Of a stretch of DNA of 64,000 nucleotides, positions 24,140 through 37,700 are shown piece after piece. This DNA comes from [Flexibacter] sp. ATCC 35103 (lineage in GTDB: Bacteria > Bacteroidota > Bacteroidia > Flavobacteriales > Flavobacteriaceae). Where the stretch lies: the NCBI RefSeq assembly GCF_001975985.1, contig NZ_MTQF01000001.1, positions 456,943-520,942 on the forward strand, read 5' to 3'. The notes beneath the pieces were generated by a model. The model was not told the origin of the DNA. It worked only from the letters and a program-made list of their open reading frames with translations, and ran no database searches. The translations under genes were made by a program, and so were the position numbers. The stretch's first letter is position 1. The number at the start of each line of letters is the position of its first letter.

Positions 24140-24919
24140 ATGGTAAAACTAAAAAAGTATAACGGATTTTTAAAACTTTTTGTTATATTCTTAACACTTT
24201 TTTTCATATTATCCTGCAGTCAGAAAAACTACAATTTGACTAAGATAGAAGGAAAACAACTCCCAATTACTGAAAAAGGTACTGAAACCCCAAAAATTGA
24301 AGCTTTTATTAAACCTTATCGCGATCATATCAATAAGGACTTAGACAGCGTTCTTGCATATTGTCCTGAAACTCTTGATAAAAGTACCGGAAAATGGCAA
24401 ACCAGTATTGGAAATCTTTTAGCTGATGTATGTGTAGAAAGAGGAAATATTGTTTTTAAGGCAAGAGAGAAAAAAAGTATCGATTTATGCTTATTGAATC
24501 ATGGTGGTATACGAGCCATTTTACCAAAAGGAAATGTTACTACAAGAACTGCTTTTGAAATTATGCCGTTTGAAAACAACCTTGTTGTAATAGGATTAAA
24601 AGGAGAGCAAATTCTTGAAATTACTTCTTATATTATTAAGGTACAAAAAGCGCAGCCATTATCCGGAATGACTTTTACAATTGCAAAAGATAAGACTGCA
24701 AAAAATATTTTAATTCAGGGAAAACCCCTTGACTTAAACAAAATATATTATGTAGCAACGAATGATTATCTCGCAAATGGCGGCGATAGTATGACTTTTT
24801 TCGCAAAAGGTGTTGAGAAATTTGATTTGAATTATAAACTTCGAAATGTATTGATTGATTATTTCAAGCAAGTTGATACAATTCCGGTAGCAAAAGATAT
24901 CAGAATTACAGAAGAATAA
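24140..24919 (+). CDS. 5'-nucleotidase C-terminal-domain lipoprotein
   Basis: A 259-residue protein with a lipoprotein-type signal (LFVIFLTLFFILSCS, lipidated Cys about 27), so it is periplasmic or on the outer membrane. The rest is the substrate-binding C-terminal domain of UshA/5'-nucleotidase: TSIGNLLADV, LLNHGGIRA, PFENNLVVIGLKG and TNDYLANGGDSM. It lacks the metal-binding catalytic domain, which is encoded by the next gene 51 nt downstream. Together they would dephosphorylate extracellular nucleotides. Confidence 0.9.
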   Translation: MVKLKKYNGFLKLFVIFLTLFFILSCSQKNYNLTKIEGKQLPITEKGTETPKIEAFIKPYRDHINKDLDSVLAYCPETLDKSTGKWQTSIGNLLADVCVERGNIVFKAREKKSIDLCLLNHGGIRAILPKGNVTTRTAFEIMPFENNLVVIGLKGEQILEITSYIIKVQKAQPLSGMTFTIAKDKTAKNILIQGKPLDLNKIYYVATNDYLANGGDSMTFFAKGVEKFDLNYKLRNVLIDYFKQVDTIPVAKDIRITEE

Positions 24920-24970
24920 AAACATCTCAATTAAATATAAACTACAGCGTTTAAGCAAAAAATATACAAA

Positions 24971-25871
24971 ATGAAAAGAAGAGAATTTATCGAAAAAACG
25001 GCTGCCAGTACCGCTTTATTAAGTTTAGGTTTGTCATTAAGCAGTTTTGAAACGAGCGATATTAAACACTTAACGATTCTACATACTAACGATGTTCACA
25101 GCCACATTGATCCTTTTCCGGCTGATGATCCCCGTAATCCTAACAAAGGCGGTGTTTCTCGCAGAGCGGCGCTTATAGAAACTATTCGTCAGGAAAATCC
25201 AAATGTTCTTTTACTGGACGCGGGAGATATTTTTCAGGGAACTCCGTACTTTAATTATTACGGTGGTGAACTTGAGTTTAAATTGATGAGCATGATGAAA
25301 TACGATGCATCGACAATAGGAAATCATGATTTTGATAATGGTCTTGATGGTTTGTACGCACAAATGCCACATGCCACTTTTGAATTTATTAATTCTAATT
25401 ATGACTTTAAAAATACGGTCATGAACGGGCTTGTAAAACCGTATAAAATCTTCTACAAAAATGGTATTAAGGTTGGGGTTTTTGGTGTAGGTATTGAACT
25501 TGCCGGATTGGTCGACAAACAGCTTTATAAAGAAACAGTTTATAATAATCCTGTAGAAGTTGCTCAGGATATGACACAATTACTTAAAAAACAAGAAAAA
25601 TGTGATTTGGTAATTTGTCTTTCGCATTTGGGATATAAATATAAGGAAGACGAAGAAAAAATTAGTGATTTAAAATTTGCTGAGCAAACTCAGGATATTG
25701 ATTTGATTATTGGCGGACACACACATACTTTTTTAGATAAACCAACTATTGTAAAAAACAAAGCCGGACAAGATGTTTTAGTAAATCAAGTGGGTTGTTA
25801 CGGAATAAATTTAGGACGAATAGATTTTTACTTTGATAAGGATAAAGCGCACACTAATCAAGGAAGATCAA

Positions 25872-25882
<11 letters not shown>
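24971..25882 (+). CDS. Metallophosphatase (5'-nucleotidase N-terminal domain) with Tat-type signal
   Basis: This 303-residue calcineurin-like phosphatase has all dimetal ligands: LHTNDVHSHID, LLDAGDIFQG, IGNHDFDNG, CLSHLGYK and GGHTHTF. The N-terminus MKRREFIEKTAASTALLSLG has the RRxFI twin-arginine pattern and a hydrophobic stretch, suggesting export in folded, metal-loaded form. It is the catalytic half of a 5'-nucleotidase/UDP-sugar hydrolase whose substrate-binding half is the gene before it. The gene order is reversed relative to the usual single-chain enzyme. Its last 11 bases overlap the end of the convergent membrane-protein gene. Confidence 0.92.
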
Positions 25883-28563
<2,681 letters not shown>

Positions 28564-28602
28564 TTAAAATACTGGAGGTTGTGTTTTTGAATAACTGAAT
28601 CT

Positions 28603-28610
28603 CAAAATTA
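28603..28610 (-). promoter_or_regulatory. -7 element of ligA
   Basis: TAATTTTG read on the minus strand, 46 nt before the ligA ATG. No convincing TTG lies at the -33 position. Confidence 0.5.
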
Positions 28611-28654
28611 GGATTATTTTTGTTGAAAAACAGTAAAAAATAAAACTTTTACAA

Positions 28655-28697
28655 AATCAAAAATCAAGCTGCAAAACGATGCAACTTGATTTTCTTC
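28655..28697 (-). terminator. Terminator of the T9SS surface operon
   Basis: AAAATCAAG (28660-28668) pairs with CTTGATTTT (28685-28693) around a 16-nt loop that can pair a little further (TGCA/TGCA). It lies 110 nt after the OmpA-family gene stop, and A-rich sequence on the left gives a T-rich tail on the minus strand. Confidence 0.6.
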
Positions 28698-28802
28698 TTG
28701 CCCATTATTCTTAAAAAGAATTAAACAAAACCAACTTCCAAATGGTTTCTTCGTTTTATATTTTTACACTGATTATCAACAACCTAGCATGCAAATATAA
28801 AA

Positions 28803-30737
28803 CTATTTCTGAATAATGATAAAGTCTGATCTTCTGTTTAACAAATGTTCTTCTTCGGTACATTTTACTCCATTCTTACATTTATTAATTAAGCGTGTTT
28901 CGCCATATCCTATTGCACTTTCTATTCTTGAGGTATCAATACCCTGAGAAACAATATAGTCTCTTGTTGATTTTGCCCTGTTATCAGATAGTTTCAGGTT
29001 ATAAGCATCTTTTCCGCGAGAATCTGTATGCGATTCTATTTTGATTCGAATATTAGGAAATTTTCTCATTATGAAAACTACTTTCGATAATTCTTCGATA
29101 GCCAGAGGTGTAATATCGTATTTGTCGTAATCAAAATAAATTGGATTAACATCTACTTTTTCAACACCTTTCTTTTTGACTACTAAATCATCGTAATTAC
29201 TCAATTCAAAATTAACATCGATAATTTCTCCTTCGTTTTCCTTGGTCGTTTCTACTGTTTTTTCGTCATCGCTATAATTTGTTTTTTTAGCAACTAGTCG
29301 AACTGTTTTATTACAAGGAACTGTAACGGCATATTTACCTTCGAAATTTGTTTTTGTTTCTGCCAAAATCTCGTTATACGAATTATAGGCAACAACAGTA
29401 ACATCTGTTATAGGCAATTTAGATTTTCTGTCTAATGCTTTACCTGAAATATTCTGATTACAAACCGGTTCTCCTTTTATAAATGAATAAATATCATCAT
29501 CGCCTTTACCTCCTGCTCTATTCGACGATAGATAACCATAGGTGCCGGTTTTATCAATTATAAAAGTAAAATCATCTTTATTACTATTTACGGGTGTTCC
29601 AAGATTTCTTGGTGTACTAAAGCTTCCGTCTGAAAGAAATTTGCTTTCGTACACATCTAAATCTCCTAAGCCGTAATGTCCATCTGAAGAAAAATAAAGT
29701 ATTCCGTTACGAAAAAATGGAAAAAGATCGTTACCAAGAGTATTAATTTTTGGTCCCAGATTTTGTGGTGAACTCATTGTTCCATCATCTGCAATTTTTA
29801 CTACATATAGATCTGTTTCGCCATATCCGCCAGGCATATCTGATGCGAAGAAAAGCCATTGACCGTCATCACTTAAACAAGGATGCCCAACAGAATAATC
29901 ATCATTATCAAAAAAAACCTTTTGTGGATTTTCTACTTTTCCATCAACCATTGTTCCTTTAAGGATTTGAAAATTGTTAATCTTATCCCGGTCAATAACT
30001 AATTTATTTTTCTTGATAATATTCGACGAGTAATAAATGGTTTTTCCACTGGCATCAAAACTAGCTGTTGCTTCGTGGTATTTGGTCATTACATTAGGCA
30101 TGAACAAATTTTCGTTAAACAAACTTCCATCAGCCGGATTTCTTTCTGCAACATATAAATTAAGGAAGGGCTGATTGTTCCAATTATATAATTTCTCTCC
30201 AAAATTTGTTGTGTCTCTTGCTGATGTAAATACAATTCTGTCTTGATAAAAGGTGGCTCCAAAATCTGATTTGCCGGTATTGATATCTAAATTTTTAATT
30301 TGATAGAGAGATTTTGCTTTGGCAATACTATCGAGTTGCTTTTTTTGGGCAACATATCGATTAATCTCTTTTTGATCTCCTTTTTTATTTAGATACTCTT
30401 TTGTGATTTTATCGGCATCGTCATAATCCATAACTGCTTTCATTGTCTGAATGTATCGCAGGTAATAAATATCTGTTAGATTATTTCCTTGTATTTCATA
30501 TAATCTTTTGTACCATTTTAATGCATTTCTGGCATCTGAAATAAAATAATAAGAGTCAGCAGCATTTTTTATCGTTTGGGCCGATGGATTCTCTATGTTT
30601 TGCAAACATTCTTCGTAGGCTTTTGAAGCATCTAAGTAAGAGTAGTTTTTAAACAAGGCATCGGCCTTTTTTAAATTAGTCTGAGCAAAACCAAATGTAA
30701 AACTCAATACTAAACTCAGGATATATAATTTTTTCAT
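28803..30737 (-). CDS. OmpA/PD40 family protein of a T9SS surface operon
   Basis: A 644-residue exported protein. After the signal peptide MKKLYILSLVLSFTFGFAQ come TPR helices (about 20-130, DADKIT, ALKWYKRLYE), WD40-like PD40 repeats (about 150-410: ATFYQDRIVFTSAR, LSDDGQWLFFASDMPGG), a carboxypeptidase-regulatory-like beta domain (about 428-505, GKALDRKSKLPITDVTV) and a C-terminal OmpA peptidoglycan-binding domain (about 525-644, YFDYDKYDITPLA, ESHTDSRGK). This architecture is common beside PorP/SprF genes and resembles PorE. It probably anchors the surface complex to peptidoglycan. It starts 12 nt after the PorP/SprF gene. Confidence 0.9.
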   Translation of the reverse strand: MKKLYILSLVLSFTFGFAQTNLKKADALFKNYSYLDASKAYEECLQNIENPSAQTIKNAADSYYFISDARNALKWYKRLYEIQGNNLTDIYYLRYIQTMKAVMDYDDADKITKEYLNKKGDQKEINRYVAQKKQLDSIAKAKSLYQIKNLDINTGKSDFGATFYQDRIVFTSARDTTNFGEKLYNWNNQPFLNLYVAERNPADGSLFNENLFMPNVMTKYHEATASFDASGKTIYYSSNIIKKNKLVIDRDKINNFQILKGTMVDGKVENPQKVFFDNDDYSVGHPCLSDDGQWLFFASDMPGGYGETDLYVVKIADDGTMSSPQNLGPKINTLGNDLFPFFRNGILYFSSDGHYGLGDLDVYESKFLSDGSFSTPRNLGTPVNSNKDDFTFIIDKTGTYGYLSSNRAGGKGDDDIYSFIKGEPVCNQNISGKALDRKSKLPITDVTVVAYNSYNEILAETKTNFEGKYAVTVPCNKTVRLVAKKTNYSDDEKTVETTKENEGEIIDVNFELSNYDDLVVKKKGVEKVDVNPIYFDYDKYDITPLAIEELSKVVFIMRKFPNIRIKIESHTDSRGKDAYNLKLSDNRAKSTRDYIVSQGIDTSRIESAIGYGETRLINKCKNGVKCTEEEHLLNRRSDFIIIQK

Positions 30738-30749
30738 AGGTTTTTATAT

Positions 30750-31682
30750 TTAGAAGAATCTAGGAGATTTGATTTTACTTTCTTTTTTATTGAATTGATA
30801 GCGTAAAATGATTTCATGAGTTCCATCATTGTACTTGTTCAAATCGCTAACGGTGTAATCAAAGGCATATCCGATATAGAAACTTTTGGATATTTGAAAA
30901 CCTGCCAATATACTCACAGAATCATCTGTTCGATAAGATCCTCCAATTACAAATTTCTCTGCAATCATAAAGTTCGCCGATATATCAGCCGTAAGTGGTG
31001 CTCCACTCACTGCTTTTACTAAAAATGCCGGCTTAAACTTTAAATTAGGATTCAGATCAAAAACATAACCTCCCATTAAATAATAATGCAAACGATCGTA
31101 ATCTATAGATTCCTGAACGTCGTCATAATAATCATTTTGAAGAAAGCTTGGAATAGAGAATCCTAAATACCATTTATCGGTATAATAGTAAATCCCGGCT
31201 CCTACAGCTAATTTCATTTGATTGTCAATGTTTTGATTTAATAAAACATCATTATTATTATAATATCTTCCTTTAGACCAATCTACATTCAACATTCTCA
31301 TTCCTGCTTTAAGACCAAATGCTAATCTTTTTTCATATCCTAACGGAATTGAATAAGAGAAGTTTCCGTCGAGATATAATTCGTTCGATGGACCAATTTT
31401 GTCGTTTACGACGCTTAATCCCAAACCTATCATCTCATTTCGCAGCGGTGAATGTATAGAAAACGATTGTGTTTCTGGTGCCCCATCTATTCCAACCCAT
31501 TGAGAACGGTGTAAAAGTGTTGCTTCTAATGTTCCGGTAGATCCAGCATAAGCTGGATTTACGGACATTGTGTTGTACATATATTGTGTGTACTCCGGAT
31601 CTTGTTGTGCACTGGCACAAAATGTAATAAAAGAACATATTAAAATGAAATACGTTTCTAATGATTTTATATATAGTTTCAT
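30750..31682 (-). CDS. PorP/SprF family outer-membrane protein
   Basis: This 310-residue predicted beta-barrel has a signal peptide (FILICSFITFCASAQQ) followed by the family's hallmark DPEYTQYMYNTMSVNPAYAG. Alternating amphipathic strands follow. In F. johnsoniae SprF is needed to deliver or retain the SprB adhesin, a type B T9SS substrate, at the surface. Here the gene lies 46 nt after a giant type B substrate, so it is very likely its dedicated partner. The PorP/SprF assignment is secure; the specific pairing is inference from gene order. Confidence 0.93.
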   Translation of the reverse strand: MKLYIKSLETYFILICSFITFCASAQQDPEYTQYMYNTMSVNPAYAGSTGTLEATLLHRSQWVGIDGAPETQSFSIHSPLRNEMIGLGLSVVNDKIGPSNELYLDGNFSYSIPLGYEKRLAFGLKAGMRMLNVDWSKGRYYNNNDVLLNQNIDNQMKLAVGAGIYYYTDKWYLGFSIPSFLQNDYYDDVQESIDYDRLHYYLMGGYVFDLNPNLKFKPAFLVKAVSGAPLTADISANFMIAEKFVIGGSYRTDDSVSILAGFQISKSFYIGYAFDYTVSDLNKYNDGTHEIILRYQFNKKESKIKSPRFF

Positions 31683-31728
31683 AACGATACTTATTAAGTT
31701 TAATTAATTAGATGATTAATACAGCTGA

Positions 31729-34700
31729 TTATCTCATTATGGATAACCATCCTTTTTTAGCCGATCCATCTCCAATGGTTATCACATAAAAATAAGTACC
31801 AGTTGGCAACATATCTCCTCTATTAACCACTCCTGATACATTGGCGGTTCCGTCCCAATCATTTTCATAATGTTGTTTACTATATACTAATGAACCGTAT
31901 CTGTTATAAACTTTCAACTCATTATTAGGATATGACTCGATACAATCAATTCTGAAAAGATCATTAGCTCCATCATTATTTGGAGTGAACTCATTGTAAA
32001 CTGTCAAACAAATTGGTTCAACAGAAGCTGAAGCCGAATTATTTGATGCATCAACATCTAAAGGAGTCGAAATTTCGACAGTTGCAACGTTAAGATAATT
32101 ACCACTTGGCAATACTTCTGCAACTATTGTAAGCACTACGCTTTGTCCGGCATTTAAAGTTGGAATTGTCCAAAGTTGTGTACCTAAATCGTATGTTCCT
32201 ACGGTTGTAGATGCACTTACTAAATCATATCCGCTTGGTAGTAACTCGCTAACAATTGTATTTATAAAGTTACCCTGACCTACATTATTTACTGTTACCG
32301 TAAATGTTATTTGCTCACCAAAATTAGGTGTAGGGTTACTAACGGTGTTTGTAATCGTAAGGTCTGAACAAGTTGCTACAGTAACATTTAAAGTTTTAGT
32401 GGTAGTCTCGTTACAAGTATTTGTATACTTAACCTCAACTTTACCCGGTCCAATATCAGACCATGAAACTGTTACAGATCCGTCAGCATTTCCTCCACCG
32501 GAAGTAATTGTTCCGTTAGTGATTGACCAAACATAATCAGATTTTCCGTTGGCAATTGAATAAGTGATTCCCTGGAAAACACATGGTGTATCATCCGTAG
32601 CTGTGATTGGTACTAAAGCATCATTTTCAAAAGCAATCGTTACTCCTAATCTTGTAGCACTATCACAACCATTTGTTGTATTATTAAGTGCCGCCGCATA
32701 ATATGTTGCAGCAGTAAGTGGTGTATTTGCTGCTAATGGTGTTCCGCCAGTCGCAGAAGTATACCATACTACATTTGCCTCATTTACAATAATACTTGCA
32801 ATTGTTGGAACTGCTGATAAACAAAATGTTTGTGTTGTTTTTGGCGTAGTAACAATACCCGGTGTATTTACATTTACTGTAACTGCTAATCTTGCAGGAT
32901 TTTCACAACCTGAAGCACTCGCAATAACTCCATAATAAATACCACTTGCTAAAGCTGTTGTTGCCGGAATTGCTGTTCCACCTGTTGGAGTACTATACCA
33001 GATTACATTTGCTTCGTTAACCTGAATATTAGAAACCTTTGGCGCATTTACAGAACAGAAATTCTGAGTTGTCGAATTCGTTGTTGGTGTTGCCATTGGA
33101 TTCACAATCGTAATCATAACTGATAAACGACTTGCACTTTTACATCCAGTTAAAGGATCTGTAATTTCTCCATAATAAGTACCCGAAGCCAAAGCTGTCG
33201 TTAACGGAATTGCTGTTCCGCCAGTAGCGGTAGCAAACCAACTTACATTACTTTCGTTCACCTGAATACTTGCAAATGTTGGAGCACTGGTTGAACAGAA
33301 GTTCTGAGCTGTATTATTAGTTGTAGGCGTATTTGTATTTCCAACTACAACGGTTACTGATAATCTTGCTGCACTTTCGCAAGTTGTAGCAGCATCTTTT
33401 AAAGCAGCAAAATAAGTTCCGCTTGTCAAGGCTGTAGTCGACGGAATCGCTGTTCCGCCTGTTAAAGCCGTATACCAAACGATATTTGCCTGATTAAACT
33501 GAACGCTTGCAAAGGTTGGTGCATCTGACAGACAGAAATTTTGTGTTCCGGCTGTTACCAATGTTGGTGTTCCAGGATCTGAAACATTTATAGTTACTGA
33601 TAATCTAGTAATACTTTCACAATTTGTAACAGCATCTTTTAGTGCAGCAAAATAAGTTCCGCTTGTCAAAGGTGTAGTTGACGGAATCGCTGTTCCTCCT
33701 GTTAAAGCTGTATACCAAACAATGTTTGCCTGATTGAACTGAACACTTGCAAATGTTGGTGCATTTACCAAACAGAAGTTTTGTGTTCCTGCTGTTACCA
33801 AAGTTGGTGTTCCAGGATCAGTAACATTAATGGTTACTGATAATCTTGTAACACTCTCACAACTTGTAACAGGATCGACTAATGCTGCAAAATAAGTTCC
33901 GCTTGTAAGTGGTGTTGTAGACGCAATCGCTGTTCCGCCTGTTAACGCGGTATACCAAACGATATTTGTCTCATTAAACTGAACACTTGCAAAGGTTGGC
34001 GCATTTACCAGACAGAAGTTTTGTGTTCCTGCAGTAACCAATGTTGGTGTTCCAGGATCTGAAACATTAATAGTCACTGATAATCTAACGGCACTTTCAC
34101 AAGTTGTTGTCGCATCAAGTAATGCTGCGAAATAAGTTCCGCTTGTAAGTGGTGTTGTAGACGGAATTGCTGTTCCGCCTGTTAAAGCTGTATACCAAAC
34201 GATATTTGTCTCGTTAAACTGAACACTTGCAAATGTTGGTGCATTTACCAGACAGAAGTTTTGTGTTCCTGCAGTTACCAAAGTTGGTGTTCCAGGATCT
34301 GAAACATTAATGGTCACGGATAATCTAACTGAACTTTCGCAACCTGTAACAGCATCTTTTAAAGCAGCAAAATAAGTTCCGCTTGTAAGTGGTGCAGTTG
34401 ACGGAATCGCTGTTCCGCCTGTTAAAGCCGTATACCAAACGATGTTTACTTCATTAAACTGAACACTTGCAAAAGTTGGCGCATTTACCAGACAGAAATT
34501 TTGTGTTCCTGCAGTAACCAATGTTGGCGTAGCCGGATCTGTAACGCTAATCGTTACTGATAATCTAACCGCGCTTTCGCAAGTTGTGGTAGCATCTAAT
34601 AATGCTGCGAAATAAGTTCCGCTTGTAAGTGGTGTAGTTGACGCAATCGCTGTTCCGCCTGTTAGAGCAGTATACCAAACAATATTTGTTTCGTTAAATT

Positions 34701-37700
34701 GAACACTTGCAAAGGTTGGTGCATTTACCAGACAGAAGTTTTGCGTTCCTGCAGTTACCAATGTTGGCGTTCCAGGATCTGAAACATTAATAGTCACTGA
34801 TAATCTAACCGCACTTTCACAAGTTGTTGTAGCATCAAGTAATGCTGCGAAATAAGTTCCGCTTGTAAGTGGTGTAGTTGACGGAATTGCTGTTCCGCCT
34901 GTTAGAGCCGTATACCAAACGATGTTTGTTTCGTTAAACTGAACACTTGCAAATGTTGGTACATTTACCAGACAGAAATTTTGCGTTCCTGCCGTTACCA
35001 AAGTTGGTGTTCCAGGATCTGAAACATTAATGGTCACTGATAATCTAATCGAACTTTCACAATTTGTAGTTGGATCTAGTAACGCTGCAAAATAAGTTCC
35101 GCTTGTAAGTGGTGTAGTTGACGGAATCGCTGTTCCACCTGTTAAAGCAGTATACCAAACGATGTTTGTTTCGTTAAACTGAACACTTGCAAAGGTTGGC
35201 GCATTTACCAGACAGAAGTTTTGTGTTCCTGCTGTTACCAATGTTGGTGTTCCAGGATCTGTAACGCTAATCGTTACTGATAATCTAACCGCGCTTTCAC
35301 AAGTTGTGGTAGCATCTAATAATGCTGCAAAATAAGTTCCGCTTGTAAGTGGTGTAGTTGATGGAATCGCTGTTCCGCCTGTTAAAGCGGTATACCAAAC
35401 AATATTTGTTTCGTTAAACTGAACACTTGCAAAGGTTGGCGCATTTACCAGACAGAAGTTTTGTGTGCCCGCAGTTACCAATGTTGGCGTTCCAGGATCT
35501 GAAACATTAATGCTTACTGATAATCTAACCGCGCTTTCACAAGTTGTTGTAGCATCTAATAATGCTGCAAAATAAGTTCCGCTTGTAAGTGGTGTAGTTG
35601 ACGGAATTGCTGTTCCGCCTGTTAGAGCCGTATACCAAACGATATTAGTTTCGTTAAACTGAACACTTGCAAAGGTTGGTACATTTACCAGACAGAAGTT
35701 TTGCGTTCCTGCCGTTACCAATGTTGGTGTTCCAGGATCTGTAACGCTAATCGTTACTGATAATCTTACCGCACTTTCACAAGTCGTTGTTGCATCTTTT
35801 AAGGCTGCAAAATAAGTTCCGCTTGTAAGTGGTGTAGTTGACGGAATCGCTGTTCCGGCTGTTAGAGCTGTATACCAAACGATATTTGTTTCGTTAAACT
35901 GAACACTTGCAAAAGTTGGCGCATTTACCAAACAGAAGTTTTGTGTTCCTGCCGTTACCAATGTTGGCGTTCCAGGATCTGTAACGCTTATGGTTACTGA
36001 TAATCTAACGGAACTTTCACAAGCCATTGTAGCATCTTTTAATGCTGCAAAATAAGTTCCGCTTGTAAGTGGTGTTGTTGACGGAATAGCTGTTCCACCA
36101 GTTAAAGCAGTGTACCAAACGATATTTGCTTCATTAAACTGAATACTTGCAAACGTTGGCGCATCTGCCAAACAGAAATTTTGCGTTCCCGCAGTTACCA
36201 ATGTTGGTGTAGCCGGATCGTTAATCATTACAGTTGCAACTTTAAGCTCTCCGTTTTTATTCTGACATGTATTATCACTAGTAACAGCAACATAATAAGA
36301 GATAGGACTCATAGCAGTTGTTAAACCTGAAGCTGTCAAAACTCCTGTACTACTTACTGCATAAGTTACTCCATTAATTACTCCATTAAAAATAGGCTGT
36401 GTTTTATTAGCATCTAAATACCAAAAGAAAACCGGATTTATTAAACCACTTGTTGGTGTTAATACTGCATCTGTATCATGACAAATTGAAGCATTATCTA
36501 CATTAATATCTGTTACTAAAGAACTTGGTAAAATAGTAAATGTTACTTGTTTTCTATTTGCCGGTGCAGTTTCACAATATTCATCTGAACTAAGTCCAAC
36601 ATAATAAGTATATGTTCCCGGAGCTAATCCAGTTAATATTAATTTAGGAGTAGTTTCACCAACTATTTCCTGACTTGCTGTACCATCAAAGCTATACCAG
36701 TGATATACAGGATTCGTAAGTACAGGTGTACCGTTTAAGACTGCATCAAGTGTTACTGTCCCATTTTCGGCACATATAATAGTACTGTTTCCTCCGTTTA
36801 TAGTTACACTTGCTATTGTCGCTGCAGGCGTAGTTGCTCTAACGATTACGGTTACTTCACCTCTTTCTAATGCAGGGCAACCATAGCGAATTGGCTGAAT
36901 ATAATATTTATATGTTCCGGCAGCTAATGTTTCCGGAAGTGTATAAATCTGACCATTGGCTAAAACATTTCCTCCTGTTGGGGAATCATACCAGACATAA
37001 TTCGCACAAGACTTAGGCGGAACCTGGAGCGTAATATCTGCCCCCGGACAAACCGTTATATTATTATCAAGATCTCCACCAATAACTTTTGTATTGGTTA
37101 CACGATCAATAGTATGAACTCTAAGTTGATCTAATACACTTGCCACACCTCCAAAAGTAATCACCGCTTTGTCATATGGCTGAGTTTGTGGTGCAACGAT
37201 TGTCATTGCCATTGTATCGCCTGAAAGCAATTTTAAAGTCAATAAACTACTTGTATTTTGTATTGGAGCGCCAACCGGAATATTTCCTGAGTAAAGCTGA
37301 ATAGTAAATCCGGTAAGTAAATTAAGATTTAAAAGTGTTCCCGGTTTAGAAATTGTAATTCTTAAACTATCTCCCACCATAGATGGTGTTCTAAAAGTTG
37401 TTGTAAGTTCAGCAGCAGCAAGTACTCCTGCTCCACTAAACATTGTAGCATAGGTAGCAACATCTCCATCAGCAATATTCCATGGGTTAGAAACCCCTAC
37501 CGTTGCTGTTAATGCTCCAACTCCCAAATCTTTTACGCCAGAGAAAACATCTTCAATATCACCTTGACCACAAGCAATTTGAGCTACTTGTTTTTTATAG
37601 TAAGCATCATAAACATTAATATTTTGTGCTACACTTAAAACAGATCCTAACTGTACACGAATACCATCATAATCCTGAAGACCAGCAGTATTAGAAGGAA

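Noticed and set aside
33343..36222. CRISPR-like periodicity
   Set aside because: The 240-bp period is a coding repeat in one long open frame, with no short repeats alternating with unique spacers.
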